Positions 1 through 11,190 of a stretch of 64,000 bases of DNA are shown in pieces. Numbering within the stretch: position 1 is the first letter of the stretch; every line of letters begins with the position of its first letter. The stretch is from Orobanche coerulescens (taxonomy: Eukaryota > Streptophyta > Magnoliopsida > Lamiales > Orobanchaceae). The DNA lies in contig CM065806.1 of the NCBI GenBank assembly GCA_033398695.1, positions 45,161,001 through 45,225,000 of the forward strand. Reading direction: 5' to 3'. Position numbers and translations under genes: made by a program. The notes under the pieces are model-generated. The model was not told the DNA's origin. It searched no databases and was given only the letters and a program-made list of their open reading frames with translations.

Positions 1-2082
1 CTCGCTGACAAACTCCAAGTTTTGAAAGGGATCAGCCTTGGTCGCCTCTACCTCTCTTTTCAGCTCCGCCATCGCCTATTGCGACCCTTGGAGCTCGGCC
101 TCCCTTGCAGCTACCTTCTCCCTCGACTCCGCCAGCTCGCTAGTCAACCGAGCGATCGTCACCTTCTGACGATCGGCCTCCTCCTCAACAACTTTCTGCG
201 CCCGGACGGCATTCATCATCTTGTCCCGAAATCGGTCAACCGCCAAACGAGACATCTCGGTTTCCTTCCTCGCCAGCTCAAGCTCTTGGCTCGCCCGCTC
301 AGTTGCCTCGAAAGAGTCCTTCTCCATTGCCACGATCTTATCGGCGAACTCGGCGTTCTCTTTCTGGGCCGCCTCGAGATCCGCCTGCAGGCGAATAGTG
401 GAAGGTCAACCCTCAAACTCCTGCGCAGCCTGGACAGCCATGGTCGCCGTCTGGAGAAAAAGGGCGAGAACAGCCTGCATCGTACTCCCCGATCGCTGAC
501 GAGCGATCGCATCTAGATCGGTCGTCCAGGCCTTCGGTAGAGCGGAAACGGCCTTGCTGACGTATTGCGGGATGTCATAGGACTGGCGAGGAGATCGGCT
601 CGCTAAGAAATCCACGACCATCGGCGGGCAAGATGGATCTGTGCGACGAATCCTACATCAGAACAACAAATTTAACACAACTCCTACGCAAATGCAAGTT
701 TCAACCCAAAAATGCAAGCTACCTCTCAGCCCTCTCGGGGTCGCGACCGAAGTACGGTTTCCCCCGAGGAGTCTCAGCGTCAACGATCGCCATCTCTCGC
801 AAAAAAGCCGCAGAGGGCGGCTCATTCTCTGGAGAAAGAATGGTGATCGGAGGTGCGGCAATCGGCACCTCATTGGCAGGGGCAGAAACCGGAGTTTCTT
901 CCGGCCTCGGCCTTTTGCGATTCGTTCGAAGCCCCTCTTCCGGAACTCCCTCCTCAGCCACGATCGGCTCCACGCGAGGCTCCGCCTCCGGAACAATTGG
1001 CAGCGCAACAGGTGGGGGCCGAGACGACTTCTTGTGGCGGAGACAGCCCAGAACTCCAGGATTCGACATGGCGATCTACGGCGGGGGCCCCAGAAAGTGA
1101 GGAAAGCGAACCTCTACAGTTAAGACGATCGATCAACAGTTAGATATTTTCCTCAAGCAAGGCGATCGCGTAGAAAGTGAAGTTCGCAGAAACTCATACC
1201 TGGTACCGAGAGATGTCTCGGGAAACGGAATAGCCGAGCCGACAACCAACGACTCTCCTTATTGATCCAGATAGCGTCAAGGTCGTCATCCGACATGCTC
1301 CGTATCCGCTCCCAGACAACCAGGAAATCAAAGGGCAGCTCCTTGACCGCCGGAATGTGAAAACCTGCAAAGTCGAAATCAAATTAGATCAGTTCAAAAC
1401 ACATCCGAACGAAGGGAGAGTCTAAACCCTTACCGAGATTTCTCTCCCGAAACTCAGTAGGGATATCCAGCTCGCCCGAAGGATTGTCGCTCGCAGAAGC
1501 CCTCCACGCGCCGGCGACCCAGAACCACTTCGTCGGATCGCCCCGTGCCTTATTCGGGACTCCGAGGATTACCCGACCAGATCATCCCTGAATATGGTAA
1601 CCTACGACCGACCCTTTCTGAGCCATTAGCTTGAACAAGTGGTTCATCTCTGACGGCGAAGGGAGGCGGTACAGGCGGTGAACGCCAAACAGAGTGAGAG
1701 TGCAGATTATCTGGAGCCAAGCATTCGGCGTCAGCTGAAGTGGCGCCACGTTCCAAGCGGCCAGCAGGTGAGAGACAGCAAAAGATAGAGGGAAGCGTAG
1801 CCCGGCCTCCATAATCGCCTCATTCATGGCGACCATACCCATCGGGGGTTGATCGGCGCGCTCATTCTCCGCCGGCGCAAATATTTCCACATCTGAATGA
1901 ACGTGGAACCTCGTCCTCCAGACGGCCAGATCTTTCCTGGTCGCCGAACTCCGAATTTGGCCAAGCGACCACAAAGATCGCTGTGCAGCCCGGTACTGCG
2001 ACCGTTTGGGAAGCTGATAAGGGTAGGCGACCGAGTAACCCTGGAAATCGAATCTCGGAGACGGACCGGCCAACTTCTCCAT
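1..2082 (-). pseudogene. Antisense additional ORF of a Tat-lineage-like gypsy element (gypsy-type transposase-28-like protein), multi-exon, decayed
   Basis: Reading on the minus strand from an ATG at 2082, about 166 residues run open to 1582. They include a segment like the plant 'putative gypsy type transposon' domain (PF04195 type): LRFPLSFAVSHLLAAWNVAP followed by QLTPNAWLQI. An in-frame TGA then interrupts, and the same frame continues with TKWFWVAGAWR to a GTAAGG donor near 1434. A plausible next exon is about 1208-1365, then a proline- and glutamate-rich part (1069-719), then a part reaching the window edge that is rich in Glu, Ala, Arg and Lys with heptad-like spacing, probably coiled coil (621-1). 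The known Tat lineage carries extra ORFs, some antisense and next to the 3' LTR; this one ends just before a polypurine tract on the plus strand. The function of such proteins is unknown. Exon joins are inferred; the domain call is by recognition only. Confidence 0.55.
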
Positions 2083-2894
2083 AATCTCAGCAAAAGCCAG
2101 ATAGGCCCGGCCGAAAGCGCTATGCTGCTCCTAGTAGGCCCTAATCACCAGATCTCTCTCTATCTGCGATAAATGCATCTTGGCGCTCGCTTCCTTAGCG
2201 ACATCGGCTTCATTAAATAAAGCCTCGATTTGTGAGGAGTCAATTCGGCCGAATAGCCTCGGCCGTCTCAGTGGAAGTCGAAGAAGGTCCTCCGTCTGAT
2301 AGCCGATGTCCCGATGGCGGAACTGGTACCCACTCCATGTGATGATGACGTTCTAGCCATTCTCAAAGAAAGAAAGGAGAAAAGGATTTTTTCTTACCCA
2401 AAGATGAAATTGATCGACGATCGACAGTCGAATCTCTCAGAAGCGTTCTTCAGCAAAGTCCTTCTTTCTCCAGTGATGAAGCGCGTAAGAGTTTTAACGC
2501 TGCATCCTCACGTCCTTTTATAGGAGGCAAAAAGGACTCCTGTGCAAATAAGAAGAATCTCAGGGGTCGGAAGTGCAGCTGTCGCATTTATTGACTCCCT
2601 CGAGACCCGCGCATGCGTCTTTTCAAGGACGCAAAAGACGCATCAGTCGAGGAGTCATTAATGACCGTTGATATCCTCCAACAGAAGCCCGACACGTGCG
2701 CGGAGACTTTTCCACGCCCATTGACATTTCCCGCGCAGTTTAGCGGCCAACCGGGTCGTCCAAACTCAGAATCTATCAGCTCAAAGACGATCGCCAGTTC
2801 AGTTAAGCGTAGAGTCGCTCGTCAAAAGTTCAGCGATCTCCAGTAGAACCACCTCACCCCACGTTTCCAACATAGGAGCGAGTTGGGGGGCAAT
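2083..2894 (+). other. Non-coding end of the Tat-like internal region and polypurine tract
   Basis: No convincing coding frame is seen between the antisense ORF and the LTR. The last bases, AGTTGGGGGGCAAT at 2881-2894, form a purine-rich tract directly before a TG-starting LTR. This is how the 3' LTR start and the plus orientation of this element were set. Confidence 0.5.
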
Positions 2895-3996
2895 TGTTGT
2901 GTCAAGATTTATTCATCCCGACAAGCGATCGACTATAAGGCCGAGCGACCGAGTCAACCCCAGTCAAACTATGGCTAGCTCGCCTAATCGAAGATACCAG
3001 ACCACCAACAGGTACCAAGCGATCGACTCCCAAGGCGATCGCCCTTTGGCATCCAGTGATCGACTCTAGTGCCCTTCTAAGGACAACCGGCCTACGTCCC
3101 GAGCAGAGACAATCACCCGGTAAAGTCATCAAAGACTGGATCTCAGAACAGCACCCACGTGCAAATCCACAAAAGGCGCTGACAGACAAGACCTTTGACC
3201 CCAACCTGTCACCTACCTCACCTACTGACAGGTCCGCCGAAAGTTACAAAGTGGGACCGCCCGTGACAGCGACTCAGGACGCGTGCAGGCTCCCCATTGG
3301 ATCAGACACTGCCAGCGGTGCATGACTTTAAGGGAACAAGCCCATGTGCTAAAAGATGATCGCCCGATTATTATAATACAGAAAAGGCGATCGCCCGGCA
3401 TATCCAAGTCCTATAAATAGAGAACCTCCTCCTACTAAAAAAAGGTTCCCAACTCATTCACTTACATTCCGAATTCATTCACGGAAATACAGAAGAACAT
3501 ACATATCATCAAGCTCCTAGCTTTCTCGCCGGAATCTACCTCAGGATTTCTCTCTCAGAATCTCTCATCCAGAAGACGATCGGCAGAGGCAAGAAGTCTC
3601 CACAAGGCATATTCCAAGAGATTCATAAGCCCAGGAGCTCAAGCATCCAGCTACTACTCGCCGTGAGAGACTGTCGATCTCTCACCGCCGCGACTGTTCA
3701 TCTCCTTTGTTACAAGAACTCACAGAGCATCACATCTGGTTCTTCCGGCAATCTACACGCTCACTAGCTAAGATAACAAGAATCTTTACACTCATTGTAA
3801 TTGTATTCTTACATTAGTACTTGTATCCCCGAATATTAGTATTAATAATATCTCGCGAGAGCATTCAAGCCCGAGACTAACAACCCCGGCAAATCTTGTG
3901 TTATTTATCTTTCTCACGGAAGTGTTCTCGCATTTGTTTGCTATCCATCCATTCCAGCAATATCTATCTCCGGATAATATTTTGGGTAGCAACACA
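2895..3996 (+). mobile_element. 3' LTR of a Tat-like Ty3/gypsy element
   Basis: The LTR starts TGTTGTGTCAAG after the polypurine tract and ends AGCAACACA. The right end is set by comparison with the second LTR of the host element, where TACTTCGGTCG continues at 19762; here the same bases resume at 3997, so TACTT is the probable right copy of the 5-bp target duplication. A TATAAATA box lies at 3412-3419. The element starts outside the window. The LTR, like the internal region, is rich in CGATCG. Confidence 0.7.
3412..3419 (+). promoter_or_regulatory. TATA box of the Tat-like LTR
   Basis: TATAAATA lies in the middle of the 1.1-kb LTR, followed by a purine- and pyrimidine-rich leader, as expected at a U3/R boundary. 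Transcription itself is inferred. Confidence 0.5.
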
Positions 3997-5634
3997 TACT
4001 TCGGTCGATTCTCCGCGTTGTTCTTATTCGAGGCAAGTACCTTGTCCATACATTTATTGTTTTGTGGATATGATGATTGGTGATCGTCTTGGTGTGTTTG
4101 TTTGTTTGTTTGAAATGAGTTTTCAAAAGATTCGGCTAGCCTCGTTAAAGGCTCACTTTCAAAACGCGTGTGTTTTGTAAATTGTGTGGGTTGTAAGTGA
4201 CTACGTGAATCCTTTGGATATGTTTGGTGTTGATGTTGCGCTTGATAATGCGTGTGTACGTATATTATCTCTTTTCGGTGTGTTATGGTTTGACGTGGTA
4301 TTTTGCTAAGTGTTTGATGTCACTGGGTGAATTGTTTGGATATCCTTGGTGTGATATGCTATTTGTGAATGATTGTTTCGCTAGCCAGCTCGGGAGGGTC
4401 CTTCGAGGCCTCGCGTGGGATTTGTGGCTTCGTCCCGGTCCTAGGCGATGCCTGTGCGTGTTTGTTTAGTGAATGTATTTTACTCACCTCGGGAGGGTCC
4501 GACGGGGCCTTGGGGGAATCTATGACTTCACTCTGGATTCACGAGTAAAAACTTCACAGGTTGATGTGTATGTTTAGTAAATGTATTTTACTCACCTCAG
4601 GAGGGTCCGACGGGGCCTCGTGGGAATCTATGACTTCACTCTGGGTTCACGAGTAAAAACTTCACAGGTTGATGTGTATGTTTAGTGAATGTATTTTACT
4701 CACCTCGGGAGGGTCCGACGAGTATTCGGGGGAATCTATGACTTCACTCTGGGTTCACGAGTAAAAACTTCACAGGTTGATGTGTATGTTTTGTGAATGT
4801 GTTTGCTCACCTCGGGAGGGTTCGACGGGGCCATGGAGGGAATTCCAATGGCTTCACCCTGGATTCACGAGTGAAACTTCACGGGTGCGTGTGTATTTTA
4901 TGTCCGTCGAGGACGCATGACGTTGGTTTTTAACCTTGTGTATTGTGGTTGGTTTCAATTGTGAAAACAAAACCTTTTGGCTATGACCCTATTGATTTTT
5001 GTAAAGATAAGGATTCGGTAATCCTAAATTGTTTTCTATTAAAACTCTCGATGGCATTTTAAACTGTTTTATAAATTGTTTCCCTTTATTTATGATCTTT
5101 CGGTTTTGGAACGTTTTACCCAAACTCATGCCTTAGGAAGTACTTTTTGTTACATTTGGATCTTTGAGGATTCCTGGTTATTATTGTCCTTGAAACTTGT
5201 ATTGTATGGCTCGTTTTTGCACTTTGTTCTTGCACTAGCAAAACAGTGGAGTTTTGCTAACCCCCGAGTATTCGGGGGGTGGATGTCTGTTTTTGCATTC
5301 AGGTTTGGGAGCATAACACAGGGTCGGCACGAAAGATGATGAAAGATGAACGATACTAATCACACGAGGATCCGTATGATGTCATTGGTTTAGTTGTATT
5401 TCATTTCCGCTATAGTATTCTTTCCCGTTGTACGGGAGTGTGTTGTATTCGACCCCTGCGTGGGCATGTAATGTGTTTGAGTTGTATGTATTTATTGAAA
5501 GACCAAATCGGTCTACTGAGTCATTTTAGCCTTAAAGGCATTGTTGAGATGTTCGATGTTGTTACCAGCTTGGTAGATCCTTGAGGAAAGGTTCTACGGC
5601 GTGTAATATCCCTGAGCGGATTGGGGGTGTTACA
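3997..5634 (+). mobile_element. Element A, 3' part of the 5' LTR
   Basis: This stretch matches 19762-21499 closely, apart from one fewer tandem repeat unit. It ends GGGGGTGTTACA at 5634, followed four bases later by a TGGTATCATA stretch (5639-5648) that resembles the initiator-methionine tRNA primer-binding site. LTRs starting TGTAATACCC and ending TGTTACA are typical of Tekay/Del chromoviruses. The first 1.4 kb of this LTR lies left of the Tat-like insertion, outside the window. Confidence 0.8.
4469..4880 (+). repeat. About 108-bp tandem repeat, 4 units, in the 5' LTR of element A
   Basis: Units start at about 4469, 4577, 4685 and 4792. Each carries CTCACCTCGGGAGGGTCC, then a GACGGGGCC(T)-type block, then TTCACGAGTAAAAACTTCAC. 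The last unit is the most diverged. The other LTR of the same element has five units (20226-20745). Confidence 0.85.
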
Positions 5635-6517
5635 TAAATGGTATCATAGATTAGGTTGTGGAAACCTAGGCTGTAGGGTCAAGTCATGTTATTTGGGTCT
5701 TGTTTCATCGGATTTTATTTGACTGAGTCGTGTCGCGACGCGTTGTCTGAGTTCGTTGGTCGTGATTAGTATCGTGGGGCGATCATCATCTTCGTGTGAC
5801 CTGTGGATGTAAGTCTCCCTTCTTTGTGTTTGTGCCTCGTCTGATGCAAGCTACTGGTATGATTATGTGTTAATTGACGGAATCCTCTTATGGATTTTGA
5901 TTTCGTGATATGTGGTTATTTGACTCTCATATTTCGTTCATATGAGGAGTAGTGTTGCTGGATTGTGCGTGTTTGACTGTATTTCTTTTATCCGCTGCGT
6001 GAGTTCTTTTGTAATGGCTTTCGGTATTTTACCAACTGAGTTCTAATTCGTAAAACCTGTCCCCTAAATCGAGTTCTGGCACTTTGGCCTTGGATGTTTT
6101 ATGACGGTTTGATAAAGGATTTTGTGAGTTTTGGGCATTCTGGCCTATTGAATTTTTGAAAACCTTGAGTATCTTAGAAAATTAAATTTCGAGACGTACT
6201 TTTAAAACGAATTATTTTCTTGTGGTGTTTTCAAGGTGCTTTCTAATGCCGCAATACATTTCAATTTCCAGTTGAGGACCAAAAATATTTTGAGATATTT
6301 TCAAATGCAGTTGCTTAGACCCAAGGGTCGAATATTTCTGAAAGTTTTTCACTAAAAGAAAAGTGTCCTCATTTTTGTTCAAACGCAAGATGGTTTTCAA
6401 AAGTCTCGATAAGGGTGTTTGTACTACTTTTTGTAAAGTTATACTCAAGATCTACCGGTGTTTCAAAATTGTTTTCAAAAGGTGGTTTTCGTTTTTAAAA
6501 CCCATCATTTCCCGCTT
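5635..6517 (+). mobile_element. Element A internal region, left part
   Basis: This is the internal DNA after the degenerate primer-binding site. No long open frame or recognisable gag sequence is seen. It is interrupted at 6517 by element B and resumes at 17095 after the duplicated CGCTT. Confidence 0.6.
6513..6517. repeat. Target-site duplication of element B, left copy (CGCTT)
   Basis: CGCTT directly precedes the TGTAATATCC start of the 5' LTR. The same five bases follow the TGTTACA end of the 3' LTR at 17095-17099. Confidence 0.9.
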
Positions 6518-6700
6518 TGTAATATCCGACTGTAACTTTTCATTTTTACCTGTCGTTGTATTATTTGGATAATCTGATTATTAGAAATCGTTGCATTTAG
6601 TTTTATGTTGAGGTATTATAGATTTGAATATCATATCGTTGTTATTTCATATGTGATGATTCGATGTTATTAGAGTGTTGCATTTTCGGATTTTTGTTAA

Positions 6701-7043
6701 TGTAGCGTACGCTACATAGTATTATTAACGTACGCTAAACATGTGACTTAGCGTGCGTAAAGGTTTCCTCTGTTGCGTACGCTAAGAGGGAATCGGCAGC
6801 CGATTGACTTCAGCACGTGCGCCTTTTAACCGGTAGCATGCATGCGATCTATGTCCGAGTGTCATGTCGGTGAGAATCTACTTTTTCTAGCGTGCGCTAA
6901 CCCATTCTTCATTAGCGTACGCTAACGGCTGCAATAATTCAAGACGGTAGCCACCGAAAGCCGTTTACGTACGTAATATCGTTCGGATAGCGTACGTAAG
7001 GGCCTTATCGTACGCTAAAGCTGTCACGATAGCGTGCGCTAAG
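6701..7043 (+). promoter_or_regulatory. Palindrome array upstream of the element B TATA box
   Basis: About ten short CpG-rich inverted repeats occur here, for example the perfect 16-mer TGTAGCGTACGCTACA at 6701-6716, CTAGCGTGCGCTAA near 6890, TTAGCGTACGCTAA near 6913, and ATAGCGTGCGCTAA near 7029. The array ends ten bases before TATTTATA (7053-7060). It is conserved in the 3' LTR (about 14535-14875). Confidence 0.8.
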
Positions 7044-7052
7044 TCTCGCATC

Positions 7053-7060
7053 TATTTATA
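7053..7060 (+). promoter_or_regulatory. TATA-like box of the element B 5' LTR
   Basis: TATTTATA is followed by a C/T-rich leader (TTCATTTCTCCACG). The same arrangement occurs in the 3' LTR at 14884-14891. The position just after the palindrome array marks a likely transcription start. Confidence 0.5.
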
Positions 7061-9274
7061 GGACTACTGTTTTTCATTTCTCCACGAACCAAACCGAATT
7101 TCTCTCTTCGCATATCATCCCTCTGCACTCTAAAAACGTTATAAACCTTCACCAACTTATTTCCAAGCCTTAAATCTCGGAGTGGAGCTCATTTTCTTGG
7201 AGCCTTGGAGTTGTTTTTAAGCTTGGGATATATTATCTCATATCATTTAAGTTATTCTTCTTTTGTTGAGGTTGTTGTGTTTTCTTCTCTGCATTATTTT
7301 CTTATGTTGATTATTAATGTCGAAATATACTTCACCTAGAGTAGATTAAGCAAGTAAAACATGGTCATAATTAAACTCTTTAAGCATTTTTGATGAATAT
7401 GATAATAAGGGTTTGAGATGGAGGTGTTCTTGATGATATAGTGATTTTAATCATGTTGTAGTTGTCATCACTCACCTTACGACGAATTTAGCTCAAGAGA
7501 ACGTTGATGGATCGGTTAGCTTCTTCATAATCGGATTTCATCAAGAACTTAATACCATAAAGTGATTAAACACCATTTTAAGTATTTATTTACCTTGAGA
7601 AGAACTTGATGATGTTAAATATGAGATTAGATGATCTAGTTCGAAACCTTAGAAGCTTTAACAAATCATGATTGTTCGTTTCACTAGTCTTTGAAGATTG
7701 ATAAAGGTTTTGATAATTACAACAATAACTTTTCACCAATCTATTGTGTTGATAACTTAGAGTGTAGTCCATCATAATGCTAAGTAGATTGTGTTCTTAA
7801 GTAGATGATTAAGTTATGAATGATACTATCATGGTAGATTGAGTATCAAATTTTTATGACTATCCTTTTTGTAATAAGAGATGTTGAAGAACATGAGAAT
7901 TTGATTTAAACCAATATTATTGGCAAATTGAAGATGTTATTGTTCATGGAATAACAAGAGAATTTCAGGACACTTTTGGTATGATAATCGGATTTTGGAA
8001 GATGAATTAGTTGTTTTGGAAACCTTTCATTAATCGTTAAGGTATTCTTCACGGGGGTGAATTGTTCGAGTAGGTTGCGGGCGTCGTTTCCTACGAATTG
8101 ATATTAATATTATGTGAATATATTATTGAATGAATTACGTTTCATTCAAGGTTGCTCGCTCGATTGAGTGTTTAATCGAGGATACCGTCCGTTTGATCAT
8201 TTGGAGAAGGACTATCTTTCACTTACGGATTTGAGGCAAGTTATCTTGCTTGGTTATAATGATGATTAGATTCTTCGATGGTTATATCTTTCATATGTAT
8301 GAATTGTTCATGAAATGTTTGTCGTGATTTGATATTCGTCCTTGACGTTATTACATCTTCTTCATGGGATGCATTCCCAAGTACGCTGCTTTGAATCATT
8401 GATCTCGTTGGCCTTATTTTCACTTCGGTGAGTTTTTCTTGATCCTTAATCGGTTATGTGATTTGTTGAATTCGTTGTCATGTTGTATCGTGACATATCC
8501 GGAATCATATCTGCGTTAGATTGGTTATCGTGGTAGGATTTTTAGCCGTGCACATATAGTCATCGGCGGATATTATTCCGCGTTGGACTGCACACGGACG
8601 TAGTTTCGTGAGGCTAATTAGGTACATTGTCCGACGTATATTCTGGATTCCATATACGGGCGGACATGTGCACGGACACATTTCGGATCGGGCGTCTTGT
8701 GATGTCCATCTTTGAGCCATACCATAAATCGTCCATAGTATTGGATGCTTGTGGTATTCGTTTCATACGCCCGAGGGGTATGATTGTGATCGGAATGATT
8801 TCTTTGAAATCTATATATGTGAATTGTATATGTCGGAAGAATTGATTATCATGTATATCCGACCTGTGTTGGGCGAAATACTTGTATTGTATTTTAGGTC
8901 GAGACAAGGGCAAGGCACGGAAGAGCATGTCGGCGAAGGATTCGGAGGATACTAGTTCGGGGGGCCCTCATCTTTGTTGTCCGGTTATGTTAAACCGTGT
9001 TGTGTTATTTCCTGTTTCATTTAAATTACTATTTGGTTGTATTTGGTATTTGAAGTATTTTCCATCTCCATATGGTTTATACTTGTTTATGGATCCTGTG
9101 TATTGTAAGGCCGTTGGCCATATTTTGATAAACTCCTAAACGGAGTAATGACTTTTCGTTGTGATTCGGTATCACAAATAATATTCATTTAACCTGTTTT
9201 GGATATCGCCTGGTGGGTCCCAGTGTGGGATTCACGGCACTGTAATAACCGCCATTTTGGGGTGTTACAGAAGA

Positions 9275-9285
9275 TGGTATCAGAG
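9275..9285 (+). other. Primer-binding site of element B
   Basis: TGGTATCAGAG lies five bases after the end of the 5' LTR. It is complementary to the 3' end of plant initiator tRNA-Met, the usual primer for Ty3/gypsy and Ty1/copia elements. Confidence 0.85.
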
Positions 9286-9693
9286 AGTCGTTTTCTTTCA
9301 TGAGTCATTGAGAAATGAACTAGTATCAAGAAACCTTCGTGTCACGTGTGACCTGTGCAAGCGCCTGACCCTGCGAGCCAAATGCGGTATGTACTTTATG
9401 AGCCATGGTTTAATTACTGGCATGATATTGATATCAGTATAGGATCTCTTTGTTGATCATGTTATTTCAAGGAATGGTGACAGGATTTATCTGATTGATA
9501 ATCCGAGGTAAATGCTGAATTTATTGTATAATTGAAATTGTTCGACTTGACACCGATATGATACTCGGTGCGACATTTGTGGTGTCGATAACCATTTTCC
9601 TTTAATATGTGATTCCTTATTACTATTAATTCAGCGTGAATTTTGGTATCTTGAACTGTACTTATAGTTACCATTATGATTGACTCTTTCAGT

Positions 9694-11190
9694 ATGGAAA
9701 GAAACCTGCGAGGTCGTGGCAGAGGGGGACGAGGCCGCGGAAGGGGCCAAATCCCAATACCTCGAGCCAACAGACGCGCGAATGCGGATCAGAGTTCCGC
9801 AGACAGTGGTTCACCTTCTAGGGAACAATCGCACCACAGTGGGCGCGGGGATGCACGTGTCGATCCTTACGTCGTAATGCAGGGCATGATGACACAGATG
9901 ACCCAGATGGGTCAACTAATGGAAGCTATGCAGAGGGCCGCTGCGGCGGCGGCAAGGGCTCATCCTCCTCCTGTGATTGGCGGACCCGTGAGTCGGATTA
10001 TCGGCGACATCTCTCGCCGGCGACCACCGACTTTTGAAGGCTCCTCGAGCCTGCGACATTGTGCATTGGATCGAGCATTTTGAGAAACTTTTCCGGATGG
10101 TGGGTGCCGGAAGAGAATCGCGTCTCGGTAGCCGCGTATTATCTTAGCAAAGGCGCTCATACACGGTGGCTTTCGGTAAGGCCGGTGATGGTGTTTACAC
10201 TTGGGAGGAATTTAAAAACCTCATGCTAGGCCGTTACTATCCGGGGCCACTCCGTGAGGCCAAAGCCGGAACTTTTGAACCCAGGCCGTCGAAGACGATG
10301 ATGTATTATCTGTTGCTGAGAAATTCCAGGCACTCCTTCCTTTTGCCACGACAATTATTCGAACAGAGGCCGACAAGATCAAATACTTTCTCAAGAGGCT
10401 TAAACCCCGAATGAGAATGCAGCTGTTGAATCACCACTGTACTACCTTACCAGAGTTCATCGAAAAGGCTCTGGAATACGAACTCACCGCGAAAGAGATT
10501 TCCAAGAAACAACCACAGTCCAACAACAAAAGGTCCAAGAACCAGAATCAGACTGAGAGTAACCGGGGGACATTCAGGAAGCCCCAGTCATTGCCAAACC
10601 CCTCTGATCGTCCACCCATGGCGTCGAAGCCAGCTGGATCGCACTCTCGAGCGGTCCCCTCATCTGTTGTGTGCTATAACTGTGGGGGCCAGGGGCATAT
10701 CAATTTCAATTGCCCAAAGCCTGCCATCACATGCCATACTTGTGGGAAGAATGGTCACCGTGCTCGTTTTTGCAGGAATGGGCCCGGACATGATCCAGTA
10801 GCATCTCATACTCCTATTCAATCCTCTGTCCAGAACCGGACGCCTCCGTCCGCTTCCTATCAGACCACCGGGGCAAATAAGGGAATGGGCCGTGGGAATC
10901 AAAGTGGTACACCTGGTGCCGGTACTGCGAAACCCAGGATTTACGAGATGAAGAAAGCTGATGATCCCGAGGCCAGCATGATTTCAGGTATACTCGAGAT
11001 CCACTCCCAGCCTGTGTGTGTTCTTTTTGATACCGGTGCTTCACACTCCTTTATATCTTCTTCTTGTTTAAGCCGTTTACCTCTAGACCATGTTATCAAT
11101 TGTGAGCCCTACGTGATTGGTCGACCTGATGGTAGAAGAATTATTGGAAATCGTGAAGTCGGGATTGTCGATTTGTTTGAGCGACCGTGA
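9694..11190 (+). pseudogene. Element B gag and protease, frameshifted
   Basis: The reading starts at MERNLRGRGRGGRGRGRG (ATG 9694), an Arg/Gly-rich gag N-terminus typical of Tekay elements. A capsid part follows across two frame changes (about 10083 and 10400). The frame from 10411 to 11190 holds two zinc knuckles, CYNCGGQGHINFNC and CHTCGKNGHRARFC, then the aspartic protease motif LFDTGASHSFIS near 11027. The stop at 11190 is probably also a lesion, since the protease-to-RT linker continues directly (LPKDDIILGIDWMDRHDAIL near 11220). The known roles are capsid formation and polyprotein cleavage; as sequenced it is not functional. Confidence 0.85.

Larger units (their letters stand above)
6518..9269 (+). 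mobile_element. Element B, 5' LTR (2752 bp)
   Basis: It starts TGTAATATCCGACTG and ends GGGGTGTTACA, and is nearly identical to 14352-17094. A TATTTATA box lies at 7053-7060, with about ten palindromic motifs of the TAGCGTACGCTA type immediately upstream (6701-7043). The rest is AT-rich leader without coding content. Confidence 0.93.

Noticed and set aside
633..1143. Plus-strand open frames of 150-160 codons
   Set aside because: They are opposite-strand shadows of the antisense ORF of the Tat-like element; the Pro/Glu-rich minus frame explains the lack of stops.
1..3996. Cyanobacterial origin, because GCGATCGC resembles the HIP1 repeat
   Set aside because: The segment has an LTR, a TATA box, intron-like splice sites and a junction inside a plant LTR; it is a plant element.
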